In this document: positions 50,788 through 60,331 of the stretch, in pieces
How positions within the stretch are numbered: the stretch's first letter is position 1
Layout: every line of letters begins with the position of its first letter
NCBI RefSeq assembly: GCF_024494565.1
Contig: NZ_JANHDN010000003.1
Location: forward strand, 248,001-312,000
Source: Halorubrum rutilum
GTDB taxonomy: Archaea > Halobacteriota > Halobacteria > Halobacteriales > Haloferacaceae
Length of the DNA stretch: 64,000 bases
Reading direction: 5' to 3'
Notes under the pieces: generated by a model
What the model was told of the DNA's origin: nothing
The model's input: the letters and a program-made list of their open reading frames with translations, nothing else
The model's database searches: none
Position numbers and translations under genes: made by a program

Positions 50788-52254
50788 TCACAGGTCGAGC
50801 GGTCCCCGCTTGAGGAACTCCCGGAGCAGCACGGTCGCGTACGACCCGCTCGGGAGCGCGAACGCGAACCGCGGGTCGCCGCCGTCGACCGTCGCGTCGA
50901 GGTCGGTGCGCAGGAGGATCGCCCGCCGGGTGCCGGCGGAGTCGAACTCGCCGGGGAGCGCGAAGTCGCCGGGCTCGATCCCCGCGTCGGCGAGGACCTC
51001 GCGCTCGATCTCGCCGGGCTCGCCGCCCCCGAGCTCGGTCTCCGTGCCGACCAGCGGCGCGGTGACGAACGCCCGGCCGCGCTCGCAGTGGCGGGTGACG
51101 GTGTCGACCCGTCCCTCGTCGACGCGCTGGAGCCGATCGGTGTCGGGCGCGTACAGGTCGTCGGGGGCGTCGCCGTCGGCGAAACAGACCACGTCGCCGG
51201 CGACGGGGCGGTCGAAGGGGAGCCCGCGGCGGAGCCGCTCGCTCAACACGCGGTTGAAGAGGAACGACTGCGCGGCGTTGACGAACAGCCGCCGGAGGTT
51301 CGACGGCACCGCCTCCAGCGCGTGCCACCAGTCCTCGTCGTCGGGCGGCGCGTCGGGGGCGACGCCACGGTCGGCGAGCCGGTGGACCATCGAGCGCTCG
51401 AACCGGAGCTTGCCGGGGATCGCGTCGAGGCAGGCGGCCCAGTCGCCGTCGCCGGTCCCGTCGGCGGCAGGGTCGAGATTCCCCGTCACTCCGAACGCCG
51501 CGTCGACGCGGTCGCGGGCGGCCCGCGTGTCGTCGGGCTCCGTCTCGGCCGGGTTGCCCGCGTACAGCCGCACCGCCTCGCGCGGGTCGTTGCGGGCGAT
51601 CGCGAGCCCGACGACGTGGGTAACGGGGCGCCGGCTCCCGAAGCGCTGCTGGCCGAAGTAGTTCGGGACGCCGACGGGCGCGCCGATCGCGAGGTCGCCG
51701 TCGGCGCCCGCGGCGTCGGCCGACTCGCCCCCGGCCCCCGCGAACGCCCGGAGGTCGCGGACCGTCTCGGCGACGCGCTCGGGCGCTTCCGCGACCGCGT
51801 CGGCGACGCGGATCTCGAAGGCGTTGCCGGCGAGGTCGCCGAAGGAGAGCCGCCGGCCCGCCCGGCCGAGCGGCTCGATCTCGGCGCCGCGGATCGTCGG
51901 GAGGTCGTCGGGGTCGACCTCGCGGAGGGTGAACAGCTGCGTGGTGACGGCGCGCTTGTCCTTCGTCCCGGCCCAGGAGACGCGCTCGCGGCTAATCTGT
52001 AGCGCGTCGGAGATCCGGCGCGCGAAGTCGTTCGTGTCCCAGTCGCGCAGCGTGACGCGGACGACGAGCTCGGGGTAGCTCCCGCGGTCGGCGCCGAGCG
52101 GCTCCGCGTCGAACGCCTCCAGCTCCCGGACCCGGAAGTCCTCGGGGGACTCCCGGAGCCGGCCGCCGATCCCGTCGGCGTCGCTGACGTAGTACGCCAC
52201 GCCGACCGCGCGTTCCGTGGGATGCGCCTCGCGGAGGGTGTGTTCGGCGACCAT
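50788..52254 (-). CDS. truD: tRNA pseudouridine(13) synthase TruD
   Basis: TruD-family enzyme (488 residues) that converts U13 of tRNA (and in archaea sometimes U35) to pseudouridine. Catalytic aspartate in [16 protein letters not shown] (about 98), and the family's [15 protein letters not shown] and [17 protein letters not shown] segments. The TRUD insertion domain spans about 175-330. The ATG overlaps the following gene's stop region, so it is coupled with pth2. Confidence 0.95.
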   Translation of the reverse strand: MVAEHTLREAHPTERAVGVAYYVSDADGIGGRLRESPEDFRVRELEAFDAEPLGADRGSYPELVVRVTLRDWDTNDFARRISDALQISRERVSWAGTKDKRAVTTQLFTLREVDPDDLPTIRGAEIEPLGRAGRRLSFGDLAGNAFEIRVADAVAEAPERVAETVRDLRAFAGAGGESADAAGADGDLAIGAPVGVPNYFGQQRFGSRRPVTHVVGLAIARNDPREAVRLYAGNPAETEPDDTRAARDRVDAAFGVTGNLDPAADGTGDGDWAACLDAIPGKLRFERSMVHRLADRGVAPDAPPDDEDWWHALEAVPSNLRRLFVNAAQSFLFNRVLSERLRRGLPFDRPVAGDVVCFADGDAPDDLYAPDTDRLQRVDEGRVDTVTRHCERGRAFVTAPLVGTETELGGGEPGEIEREVLADAGIEPGDFALPGEFDSAGTRRAILLRTDLDATVDGGDPRFAFALPSGSYATVLLREFLKRGPLDL

Positions 52255-52593
52255 CTAATAGAGCGAGAGGTCGCCGGTCACGCGGTCGACGCTGTCGTCG
52301 CGGCCGGGGCCGACCGCGAGCGCGGTGACGGTCCCCGGCTCCAGCTGCGTGTGGCCCGCGTCCCGGACGATGGCGTACGGGAGTCCCTCCGTCTCCGCCT
52401 TGTCGGCCAGCGCGAACAGCTGGCTCTCGGAGTCGCCCCTGAGCACGACCTTCTTCTGTCCCTCGCCCTGCCACTCCTTCCGGGCGCGCCGCGACGCGTC
52501 CTGGTACGCCGACAGCGACGCGTGCGCGACCTGCGCGGCGAGCTTCCCCTCGCCCATGCCGATGTCCGTCCGGGCGACGATGGCCTGTTTCAT
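52255..52593 (-). CDS. pth2: Peptidyl-tRNA hydrolase 2
   Basis: Archaeal/eukaryotic-type peptidyl-tRNA hydrolase (112 residues) that recycles peptidyl-tRNA. Signature: [25 protein letters not shown] at the N-terminus, then QKKVVLRGD and [24 protein letters not shown] at the C-terminus with the catalytic residues. The start at 52593 is the conserved MKQ; three codons more exist upstream. It is followed directly by truD. Confidence 0.95.
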   Translation of the reverse strand: MKQAIVARTDIGMGEGKLAAQVAHASLSAYQDASRRARKEWQGEGQKKVVLRGDSESQLFALADKAETEGLPYAIVRDAGHTQLEPGTVTALAVGPGRDDSVDRVTGDLSLY

Positions 52594-52717
52594 GTTCCGA
52601 TTCACCGCCGCCGCGGGTTTAGCGCTTCGCTCTCGGCGGCCGTGCCGGGGGCTGGCGGCGTGAGAACGCGCGAAAAGAGAGTCGCGGAAGAGAGCCGTGA
52701 CGCGGTCGCCGTCGGCC

Positions 52718-53572
52718 TCAGTCGTCGGCCGGGGCCGCGCCGCCGCGGGAGGCCGAGCCGAGCCCGGACGCGATGTCGGCGATCGTCCGCTCGTTGTCGA
52801 CGACCCAGCGCAGCAGGAGGAACGCGAAGAGGTACTTCGCGATGATGTCCATCCCGCTGTAGGCCCACGAGGTGATCGCGACGTCGAGCACCGCGAGGCC
52901 CTCGGCGCCGAGGGCCCAGAAGATCGGGTAGCCGAGCCAGAGGACCACGGTGAGCACCTTCAGCGTGTTGAAGATCTCCGCGGTGCCGGCGGCCTCGGCG
53001 TCCTCGGCCCACTCGGCGAGCAGGATGTAGAGGACGACGACGAAGAACGCGCAGCTGATGACGTACCAGACCCAGCGCAGCATGTAGGAGGAGGTCGTCA
53101 GGGCGGCCGCGAGGCCGGTGACGCACATCCCGATGTCGGCCACGACGGCCGTGAACAGCTTACTCAGGTTCGTTCCGGCGAGGAGGCCGAGCGAGATGAG
53201 GATCATCGGCGTCGACAGCGCCCACGTCAGATACCGTCCCCACGGGGTGAGCACCTCCTGCCCGGCCAGCGCGTGACCGGGCGGCATCTCGAGGAAGCTC
53301 ACCGTGAGCCCGGAGACGAGGCCGGTGTAGCTGGAGATGGACACCAGCGGTACCATCAGCGCGGCGACGAAGATCAACTGCGCGCGCGGGTCCTGCACGT
53401 CGCGACCCATGTAGACGAACAGGAGGATCGCCAGGCCCGCGAGGGCGATGTTTATCCAGAGCGACGCGCTCAGGAGCGCGTCGGACTGGATCGCTTGGAA
53501 TATCTCGGTCTGCGTCATTTCGAGCGGGACTGTGCCGCCGGCGAGTACGTCAGCCGCTGCTGTTTCGATCAT
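52718..53572 (-). CDS. hop: Halorhodopsin (light-driven chloride pump)
   Basis: Seven-helix retinal protein (284 residues). Lysine K246 in M-D-I-I-A-K binds retinal; D242 is the counter-ion partner. On helix C, bacteriorhodopsin's proton acceptor/donor positions are T116, S120 and S127 ([17 protein letters not shown]), matching halorhodopsin's T-S-A except that the third residue is serine. R113 and S120 line the chloride path. Absent acidic D85 and D96 equivalents rule out a proton pump. It lies next to a carotenoid desaturase and an HTH_10 regulator. Promoter described separately. Confidence 0.93.
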   Translation of the reverse strand: MIETAAADVLAGGTVPLEMTQTEIFQAIQSDALLSASLWINIALAGLAILLFVYMGRDVQDPRAQLIFVAALMVPLVSISSYTGLVSGLTVSFLEMPPGHALAGQEVLTPWGRYLTWALSTPMILISLGLLAGTNLSKLFTAVVADIGMCVTGLAAALTTSSYMLRWVWYVISCAFFVVVLYILLAEWAEDAEAAGTAEIFNTLKVLTVVLWLGYPIFWALGAEGLAVLDVAITSWAYSGMDIIAKYLFAFLLLRWVVDNERTIADIASGLGSASRGGAAPADD

Positions 53573-53595
53573 GCGACACCGGAGGGTATGTGTCT

Positions 53596-53630
53596 ATCTT
53601 ATTAAAGGTGCTAACCTGACAGGTAAGGGT
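53596..53630 (-). promoter_or_regulatory. halorhodopsin promoter with near-palindrome
   Basis: On the minus strand a TATA-like CTTTAATAAG (complement of 53597-53607) lies about 30 bases before the ATG. Directly upstream is CTAACCTGACAGGTAAG (53611-53627), a 17-base near-perfect palindrome with an ACCTG-A-CAGGT core. Its place, just upstream of TATA, is where the bop activating site lies in Halobacterium. It is a candidate binding site for the HTH_10 regulator 2 kb away. Confidence 0.5.
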
Positions 53631-53720
53631 TTTCTGACGGATTTCGATCTCGGACGGGATTATTTGAGATGTTCCGATTATGCGAGAGAGAAGTGGACGC
53701 TAGATTTCGTATCTGGCGTG

Positions 53721-55244
53721 TCAACGCCCGATCATCGGGAACCGGTCGAGCGGCCCGCGAGCGACGTCGGCGGCGACCGCCTCGGCGCAGTGTTCGCCGC
53801 TCAGCAGGCACATCGGGACGCCGATCCCGGGGTTGCTGCTCCCGCCGACGTAGTAGAGCCGGTCCACCCCGCGGACCCGCGGGCCGGGGCGGAGCGGCCC
53901 CGTCTGCGTCACCGTGTGCGCGAGCCCGAGCGCGCTCCCCCCGGGCCGGTCGAACCGGTCCGCGAAGTCGGAGACGCACGCCGACTCCTCGACGACGATC
54001 CGGTCGCGGAGCTCCGTCCCGGCGTACGACGCGACCGCGTCGAGGACGCGCTCCCGGAACGCGGCCCGGCGGTCGGGGCCGTCGTCGAGCCCGGGCGCGA
54101 GCGGGACGAGCGTCACGACCGCCTCGTGGTCCTCCGGCGCGACGGAGGGGTCGGTGCGCGAGGGGACGTTCACGTACACCGTGGGGTCCTCGGGCCACGC
54201 GGGCGACTCGAAGATCGCGTCGAAGTGGGGCTTCCAGTCGGTCGGCAGCGCGAGCGTGTGGTGCGCCAGCGAGTCGAGCGACCCCTCGACGCCGAGGTAC
54301 AGGAGGTACGCGCTCGGGCCGTACGTCCGGCGGTCCCAGTAGTCGCCGAACCGCGACACCGCGCCGTCGGGGAGCAGCTCGCGCTCGACGTGTTCCGGCG
54401 GCGCGTTGCAGACGACCCGGTCGTGGACGTAGCGGTCGCCGCCGAGCTCGACGGCGATCCCGTCGGCCCCCGGCTCGATGCCGGTCACGCCGACCCCGGT
54501 GTGAACGTCGGCTCCGCGCTCGACCGCGACCGACTCGATCGCCTCGATCACCTCGTACATCCCGCCGAGCGGGTAGTACACGCCGAGCCCGAAGTCGACG
54601 TGGCTCATCAGCTGGTACAGCGCCGGCGTGTTGTACGGCGAGCCGCCGAGGAAGACGAGCGTGTACTGGAGCAGCTGGCGGAGCTTCGGGTGCTCGACGT
54701 ACGACCGCACGCGCTCGTCGAGCGTGCCGAACAGGTCGAGCTTCCGCCCGCCTGCGAGCACGTCGGTCGACAGGTAGTCGCGGAGCCGCGAGCGCCCCGG
54801 GAGCACGAAGCGGTTCATGCCGACCTCGTACGCCGTCTCCGCGTCGTCGAGGTACCGCCGGAAGGCGTCGCCGGCGCCGTCCTCGTACGACTCGAACAGC
54901 CCCGCGGCCGCGTCCGGGTCCGCGGGGACGTCGACGCGGTCCCCGTCGTCCCAGAACACGCGGTAGTGCGGGTCGAGCCGCTCCAGCTCGTAGAAGTCGC
55001 TCGGTTCGTGACCGAACCGCTCGAAGAAGCGCTCGAACACGTCCGGCATCAGGTACCAGGAGGGGCCGGTGTCGAACCGGAACCCGTCGCGTTCGAGCCG
55101 GCCGGCGACCCCGCCGACGCGCTCTCGGCGCTCGTACAGCGTCACCTCGGCCCCCGCGTCGGCGAGGTGCGCGGCCGCGGAGAGCCCGCCGACGCCGCCG
55201 CCCACGATCCCGATCGAGACCCCGTCGAGCCCACGCGCTGTCAT
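53721..55244 (-). CDS. crtI: Phytoene desaturase / CrtI-family carotenoid oxidoreductase
   Basis: FAD-dependent carotenoid desaturase (507 residues). N-terminal FAD motif IGIVGGGVGGLSAAAHLADAG (8-28) and substrate segment G-P-S-W-Y-L-M-P-D-V-F; the C-terminal FAD region is LYYVGGSSNPGIGVPMCLLSGEHCAEAV (about 465-492). CrtI makes lycopene from phytoene on the way to bacterioruberin and, by cleavage, retinal. Related CrtD and CruF-type desaturases have the same fold; the symbol is a best guess. ATG at 55244; TATA TTATAAAA (complement of 55297-55304) is about 55 bases upstream, so a short leader is expected. Confidence 0.85.
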   Translation of the reverse strand: MTARGLDGVSIGIVGGGVGGLSAAAHLADAGAEVTLYERRERVGGVAGRLERDGFRFDTGPSWYLMPDVFERFFERFGHEPSDFYELERLDPHYRVFWDDGDRVDVPADPDAAAGLFESYEDGAGDAFRRYLDDAETAYEVGMNRFVLPGRSRLRDYLSTDVLAGGRKLDLFGTLDERVRSYVEHPKLRQLLQYTLVFLGGSPYNTPALYQLMSHVDFGLGVYYPLGGMYEVIEAIESVAVERGADVHTGVGVTGIEPGADGIAVELGGDRYVHDRVVCNAPPEHVERELLPDGAVSRFGDYWDRRTYGPSAYLLYLGVEGSLDSLAHHTLALPTDWKPHFDAIFESPAWPEDPTVYVNVPSRTDPSVAPEDHEAVVTLVPLAPGLDDGPDRRAAFRERVLDAVASYAGTELRDRIVVEESACVSDFADRFDRPGGSALGLAHTVTQTGPLRPGPRVRGVDRLYYVGGSSNPGIGVPMCLLSGEHCAEAVAADVARGPLDRFPMIGR

Positions 55245-55380
55245 CGTCGATCGAAGGGCGGCCGGCCGGGAGAGTCGTGTCCGTCCCACGACGGGGTTTT
55301 ATAAATCGACCGCGGGGCGGCAGCCGGGGACGTACTCGTTCGGGGCCGTTTTTTTACCGGTTCGTCGGCAGGATTCGAAC
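55245..55380. promoter_or_regulatory. Divergent promoter region, CrtI-like and HTH_10 genes
   Basis: Contains the minus-strand TATA for the desaturase (TTTTATAAAT, 55297-55306) and a plus-strand T-rich element GTTTTTTTACC (55348-55358) 25-33 bases before the HTH_10 ATG. Both genes start from the same short region, allowing coordinate control. Confidence 0.5.
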
Positions 55381-56139
55381 ATGTCACGGGGGTCACGTCG
55401 CCCGGTGTCCGCCGACGACTCGACCGATCCCGTCGGCGGCGGCTCTCCCGACGGCGACCCGCCGGACGACCCGTCGAGCGGCGACCCCGACGACGCGGTC
55501 GCCGAGGGAGCCGTCGGTCGGTCGCGAGGCGTCCGCGCTCGGCTCGCCGTCCGCGACCCGCCGCACGCGCCGGTCGCGGACGCGCTCCCGGAGGGGGCGG
55601 TCGCCACGGACGTGGAGCGCGTCCGGCTCGACGACGCCGTCGTCTCGGAGTTCCGCACCGACCGGGAGATCGGCGCGGAGCCCGTGTTCGCGGCCGACGG
55701 CGAGTACGTCTACCGGACCCGGAGCCCCCCGACGGAGCCGTATCCCTGTCGGTCGATCGAGTCCCTCGGCCACCCGGTCTCCGACGTCACCGTCCGGACG
55801 GGCCCCGACCGGATCCTCCTGACGCTCTCGCTGCCCTCGGTCGACCCGATCGACGAGATCGTCGAGACCGTCGAGGCCACCGGGGCGTCGGTCACGCTCG
55901 AACGGCTCACCCGCTCCGGCGGATCGGCCGGCTGCGACCCCGTCGTGATCGACCGCGGGCGGCTCACCGACCGACAGCGCGAGGTCGTCCGGACCGCCCA
56001 GCGGCTCGGCTACTTCGAGTACCCGCGCGGGGCCGACGCGGAGGCGGTCGCGGCCGCCGTGGGGATCGCGCGCTCGACGTTCGCCGAGCACCTCGCGGCC
56101 GCCCAGCGCCGGGTGTTCGGCGAGTTCGTGGACCCGTGA
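55381..56139 (+). CDS. HTH_10 (bacterio-opsin activator-type) transcription regulator
   Basis: 252-residue regulator. The N-terminus (1-60) is disordered and acidic. A middle beta-rich domain (about 65-190: AEPVFAADGEYVYRTRSPPTE...TVRTGPDRILLTLSLP...GASVTLERLTRS) resembles the sensor-like part of Bat-family proteins, and the C-terminus (about 198-252: L-T-D-R-Q-R-E-V-V-R-T-A-Q-R-L-G-Y-F-E-Y-P-R-G) is the HTH_10 domain of Halobacterium Bat. It is divergent from the desaturase, near halorhodopsin, so likely controls retinal-protein or carotenoid genes. Confidence 0.85.
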   Translation: MSRGSRRPVSADDSTDPVGGGSPDGDPPDDPSSGDPDDAVAEGAVGRSRGVRARLAVRDPPHAPVADALPEGAVATDVERVRLDDAVVSEFRTDREIGAEPVFAADGEYVYRTRSPPTEPYPCRSIESLGHPVSDVTVRTGPDRILLTLSLPSVDPIDEIVETVEATGASVTLERLTRSGGSAGCDPVVIDRGRLTDRQREVVRTAQRLGYFEYPRGADAEAVAAAVGIARSTFAEHLAAAQRRVFGEFVDP

Positions 56140-56258
56140 CGGGCGCCGGGTTCGCCCGGGAGCCCGCGCGCGCGACGACGGCGCTCGCGAGGTCCGAGCC
56201 GTTCCCGTGCGGTGGGTCGAACCGCGGTATTGAAACGCGCGAGGGCCCAACCGACGGT

Positions 56259-56687
56259 ATGCACCGCAGACGGTTCCTCCGACGGGTCGGCGCGGCCGGG
56301 ATCGGGACCGGATCGACGGTCGCGCTCGCCGGCTGCACCGGCGTCGGCGGCGAGCCGGACTACGACGTCGGGATGGTCGCGTCGGCCTATCGCCCCGCGG
56401 AGCTGACCGTGTCCGTCGGCGACACCGTCGTCTGGGAGAACACGAGCGCGCGGGCGCACACCGTCACCGCGACGGCGGGCGGAATCCCCGACGAGGCCGA
56501 GTTCTTCGCCTCGGGCGGCTTCGACGACTACGCGGCCGCCGAGGCGGCGTGGCAGTCCGACTTCGGCGGGAGGCTGGAGAGCGGCGACCGGTTCGAGCAC
56601 ACGTTCACCGTCCCCGGCGCCCATGAGTACGTCTGTATCCCCCACCGCGAGGGCGGGATGTACGGGACGGTCCTCGTGGAGGAGTGA
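56259..56687 (+). CDS. Halocyanin-like blue copper protein (Tat lipoprotein)
   Basis: 142-residue exported cupredoxin. N-terminal twin-arginine signal H-R-R-R-F-L-R-R followed by lipobox L-A-G-C with lipidation cysteine C26. Type 1 copper ligands are visible: H67 in A-R-A-H-T-V-T, C126, H129 and M134 in Y-V-C-I-P-H-R-E-G-G-M-Y-G. Halocyanins are mobile electron carriers of the haloarchaeal respiratory chain outside the membrane. It is 86 bases upstream of a copper-handling pair of genes. Confidence 0.93.
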   Translation: MHRRRFLRRVGAAGIGTGSTVALAGCTGVGGEPDYDVGMVASAYRPAELTVSVGDTVVWENTSARAHTVTATAGGIPDEAEFFASGGFDDYAAAEAAWQSDFGGRLESGDRFEHTFTVPGAHEYVCIPHREGGMYGTVLVEE

Positions 56688-56773
56688 TGCGCCGGCACCG
56701 GTCCGGACGGTCCGACCCGGGACCGACGAAACCCATTACCGCCCGCGACGCCAAGCCGAGGTAACGCACGGCC

Positions 56774-57622
56774 ATGGATATCTCGACGCTCCTGGGGACC
56801 GACGTCCTGCTGTTCCTCGCCATCGGGCTGCTCGGCGGCGCCCACTGCATCGGCATGTGCGGCCCGCTCGTCACGGTGTACGCCGGCCGGATGCGAGCTG
56901 AGGGCGGCCGGACCGACGGCGGGGGCGCGGCGAGCGACGGGGCCGGCGGCGCCGCGTCCGCGGCCGCCGACCGCCGCGGCGGCCACCTCTCCACCTACGA
57001 GGTCCGCCAGCACGCGCTGTTCAACCTCGGGCGCGCGGCGAGCTACACGGTCATCGGGGCCGCGCTCGGCGCGCTCGGCGGCGTCGTCCTCGTCACGACG
57101 GCGACGCTGACCGGCGCGGCCGAGGTCGTCCGCGGCGTCGTCGGCCTCGGCGTCGGCGCGGCCGTGATCTTGGTCGGGGTCCGGTACGCGCTCGGCGGCG
57201 CGACCGGCGGGGTCCACCTCCCGGGGCTCGAACGGGTCACCGGCTGGCTCACCGGCCACGTCGACCGGCTCGCGAACGGTCCCGGGATCGTCGGGCTCGG
57301 CGCGGTCCACGGGCTCCTCCCCTGCCCGATCCTCTACCCGGCGTACCTCTACGCGTTCGCCAGCGGCTCGGCGGTCAGCGGGGGCGTCGCGCTCGCGGCC
57401 CTGGGAGTCGGCACGATGCCCGCCGTCTTCCTCTACGGCACCGTGATCGAGAGCGTCGACGCGGTCCACCGGCGCCGGGTCCACCGGCTGCTCGGGGTCG
57501 CCTTCGTCGCGCTCGGCTACGTCCTGTTCGCGCACGGGCTGATGTCGGTCGGGATCCACGTGCCGCACCCGCGGCTCCCGTTCTGGAACCCGCTCGACGC
57601 CGGGATGACGGGGGGACTGTGA
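56774..57622 (+). CDS. SafE-type membrane protein (sulfite exporter TauE/SafE or CcoH-like)
   Basis: 282-residue protein with about six hydrophobic helices and two cysteine-bearing helices, G-G-A-H-C-I-G-M-C-G-P-L-V (about 23-36) and H-G-L-L-P-C-P-I-L-Y-P-A-Y (about 178-190), the DsbD/SafE core. A G-D-G-G-G-A-A-S-D-rich loop (about 45-75) follows helix 1. In bacteria such SafE/CcoS/CcoH neighbours of copper ATPases help assemble cytochrome oxidase. It is followed, 22 bases later, by the copper ATPase, so the two form one unit. Confidence 0.85.
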   Translation: MDISTLLGTDVLLFLAIGLLGGAHCIGMCGPLVTVYAGRMRAEGGRTDGGGAASDGAGGAASAAADRRGGHLSTYEVRQHALFNLGRAASYTVIGAALGALGGVVLVTTATLTGAAEVVRGVVGLGVGAAVILVGVRYALGGATGGVHLPGLERVTGWLTGHVDRLANGPGIVGLGAVHGLLPCPILYPAYLYAFASGSAVSGGVALAALGVGTMPAVFLYGTVIESVDAVHRRRVHRLLGVAFVALGYVLFAHGLMSVGIHVPHPRLPFWNPLDAGMTGGL

Positions 57623-57644
57623 CGATGACGGAGGCGATCGACCG

Positions 57645-60266
57645 ATGAGCGCGCCCGACTGCACCCTCTGCGAGCTCCCGACCGACGGCGTCGACGTGGT
57701 CGACGACGCGGGCAACGAGTTCTGCTGTCCCGGCTGCCGGGACGTGTACGCGGCGCTCGGCGACGCCGAGGTCGACGCCGACGCGGTGCGCGAGCGACGG
57801 CGCGCCGGCGAGGCGGGAGAGGAAGCGGGCGCAACCGGTGACGGACCGGGCGACGAGGTCCCCGCCGACCACGAGGCGACGTTCCTGGAGGTCGACGGGA
57901 TGCACTGCGCGACCTGCGAGGCGTTCATCGAGACGGTCGCGACCCGGACCGACGGCGTCAGCGCCGCGAGCGCGAGCTACGTCACGGACACGGTGCGGAT
58001 CGACCACGACCCGGAGTCGGTCTCGACCGACGACCTCGCCGAGGCGGTGAGCGGGCTCGGCTACAGCGCGTACGACCGCGAGGACGCCTTCTCGCGCCGG
58101 CGGGCCGACAACATGGCCACGGCGCGGCTCGCGGCCGGCGTGCTCGTCGGGATGGCCGTGATGTTGCAGTACATCGTCATCATCTACCCGACCTACTTCG
58201 CGTTCCCGTTCTACAACGAGCGCACCCTGGAGTATCTCGGCCAGGCGATGTCGTCGACGTCGGGGACCTACTTCTTCATCGTGATCGCGGTGCTGACGAC
58301 CGTCGTCCTCTTCGTCACCGGGAAGCCGATACTGCGGGGAGCGTACGTCAGCGCGAAGACGCGGTCGCCGAACATGGACCTCCTCGTCGCCATCGCGGCC
58401 GTGAGCGCGTACGTCTACAGCACGCTCGCGGTGATCTTCGTCGAGTCGCCCTCGGTCTACTACGACGTGACGGTCGCGATCATCGTGATCGTCACCGTCG
58501 GGAACAGCTACGAGGACTCGATCAAGAAGCGCGCGACCGAGCTCCTCTCCGACCTCACCGCGGTGCAGGTCGACAGCGCGCGGCGGGTCGTCGGCGGGGA
58601 CGACGCGGGCGGCGGCGACGCGCCGGACCCCGCCGCGACCGGCGAGACGGAGGAGGTCGCCATCGACGCGCTCGACCCCGGCGACCGCCTGCTCGTGCGC
58701 GCCGGCGAGCGCGTCCCGGTGGACGGTGAGGTCGTCGCCGGCGACGCCGCGGTCGACGAGTCGGTCGTCACCGGCGAGTCGATGCCGGTCCGGAAGACCG
58801 CCGGCGACGACGTGGTCGGCGGCTCCGTGGTCGCGGACGGCTCGCTGACGGTGGCGGTGGGTCCGGACGCGAGCTCCAGCCTCGACCGCGTCGCGGAGCT
58901 CGTCTGGGACCTCCAGAGCGGGAACCACGGCGTCCAGAAGCTCGCCGACCGGCTCGCGACCGTCTTCGTCCCGGTCGTCCTCGCGGTCGCGGTCGCCGCC
59001 GCCGCGGCCAACCTCGCGCTCGGGAACGGGGTCACCGAGGCGATGCTCGTCGGCCTCACGGTGCTCATCGTCTCGTGTCCCTGCGCGCTCGGGCTCGCGA
59101 CCCCGCTCGCGGTCGCCGCGGGGATCCGCGACGCGCTGGAGCGCTCGATCGTGATCTTCGACGACACCGTCTTCGAGCGGGTCCGCGACGCGAGGACCGT
59201 CGTCTTCGACAAGACGGGGACGCTCACCACCGGCGAGATGGAGGTGATCTCCGCCGACGTCGACGACGACCTGCTCCGGCTCGCGGCCGCGCTGGAGGAG
59301 CGCTCGGCGCACCCGGTCGGCCGGGCGATCGCCGCCGCGCGAGCGAGCGCGGGCGAGGGGCCGTCCGCGCTCGCGGGCGGCGACGAGACGGCCGGCGGGG
59401 GGACCGCGGTCGCCGACGGCGGGTCGGCGGAGTCGGCGTCGCCCGGCGGCGGGGCCGACGGGGGAGGCGCGAGCGCCGACGACGCCGGGGACGCGACCGA
59501 AGCCGGAGACGCCGGCGACGCGGTCGCGGTCACCGACTTCGAGAGCCACGCCCGCGGCGTCTCCGGGACGGTCGACGGGACCGAGATCGTCGTGGGCCAT
59601 CCCGCCCTCTTCGACGAGCGCGGCTGGACCGTCCCCGACGCGATCCGCGAGGCGGTCGCCGAGGCGCGCGACGTGGGCCGCGTCCCCGTGGCCGTCGGCC
59701 GCGACGGCGCCGCCGAGGGCGTCGTCGTGGTCGGCGACGAGCTGCGCGAGGGGTGGGAAGAGACGGTGACGGCGCTCGACGACTCGGGCGTCGACGTGGT
59801 GATCCTGACCGGCGACGACGAGCGCGCGGCGACCGTCTTCGCGGAGCACGACGCGGTCTCGTCGGTGTTCGCCGGCGTCCCGCCCGAGGGGAAGGCCGAG
59901 ACGATCGAGCGGCTGAAGGCGAGGGGGCTGACCGTGATGGTCGGCGACGGGACGAACGACGCGCCCGCGCTGGCCGCCGCCGACCTCGGGATCGCGCTCG
60001 GCGGCGGGACGGCGATGGCGGCCGACGCCGCCGACGTGGCGATCGTCGACGACGACCTCGGCTCGGTCGCGACCGTCTTCGAGCTCTCGCGGGCCGCGGG
60101 ACGGCGCGTGAAGGGGAACGTCGGCTGGGCGTTCCTGTACAACGCGGTCGCGATCCCGCTCGCGGTGACCGGCCTGCTGAACCCCCTCTTCGCCGCGGTC
60201 GCGATGGGCGCGTCCAGCCTGCTCGTCGTGACGAACTCCTCGCGGGCGCTGCTCTCCGAGGAGTGA
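57645..60266 (+). CDS. Copper-translocating P1B-type ATPase (CcoI/FixI-like)
   Basis: 873-residue P-type ATPase. N-terminal cysteine cluster C-T-L-C-E-L-P (6-9) and F-C-C-P-G-C (26-31), a CcoI-type metal-binding domain; then an HMA domain with G-M-H-C-A-T-C (about 86-92); eight membrane helices; ion motif S-C-P-C-A-L-G (about 476-482); phosphorylation D-K-T-G-T-L-T (about 521); hinge G-D-G-T-N-D-A-P (about 766). An acidic-glycine low-complexity insert (about 565-630) lies in the nucleotide domain. The N-terminal F-C-C-P-G-C module is that of CcoI, which loads copper into heme-copper oxidases. Confidence 0.94.
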   Translation: MSAPDCTLCELPTDGVDVVDDAGNEFCCPGCRDVYAALGDAEVDADAVRERRRAGEAGEEAGATGDGPGDEVPADHEATFLEVDGMHCATCEAFIETVATRTDGVSAASASYVTDTVRIDHDPESVSTDDLAEAVSGLGYSAYDREDAFSRRRADNMATARLAAGVLVGMAVMLQYIVIIYPTYFAFPFYNERTLEYLGQAMSSTSGTYFFIVIAVLTTVVLFVTGKPILRGAYVSAKTRSPNMDLLVAIAAVSAYVYSTLAVIFVESPSVYYDVTVAIIVIVTVGNSYEDSIKKRATELLSDLTAVQVDSARRVVGGDDAGGGDAPDPAATGETEEVAIDALDPGDRLLVRAGERVPVDGEVVAGDAAVDESVVTGESMPVRKTAGDDVVGGSVVADGSLTVAVGPDASSSLDRVAELVWDLQSGNHGVQKLADRLATVFVPVVLAVAVAAAAANLALGNGVTEAMLVGLTVLIVSCPCALGLATPLAVAAGIRDALERSIVIFDDTVFERVRDARTVVFDKTGTLTTGEMEVISADVDDDLLRLAAALEERSAHPVGRAIAAARASAGEGPSALAGGDETAGGGTAVADGGSAESASPGGGADGGGASADDAGDATEAGDAGDAVAVTDFESHARGVSGTVDGTEIVVGHPALFDERGWTVPDAIREAVAEARDVGRVPVAVGRDGAAEGVVVVGDELREGWEETVTALDDSGVDVVILTGDDERAATVFAEHDAVSSVFAGVPPEGKAETIERLKARGLTVMVGDGTNDAPALAAADLGIALGGGTAMAADAADVAIVDDDLGSVATVFELSRAAGRRVKGNVGWAFLYNAVAIPLAVTGLLNPLFAAVAMGASSLLVVTNSSRALLSEE

Positions 60267-60331
60267 CCGCCGCGCCGGCGTCCTCGACTGGGACGCCGCC
60301 CTCGGCCGAGACGCAGCCGGCCCCAAGACAC

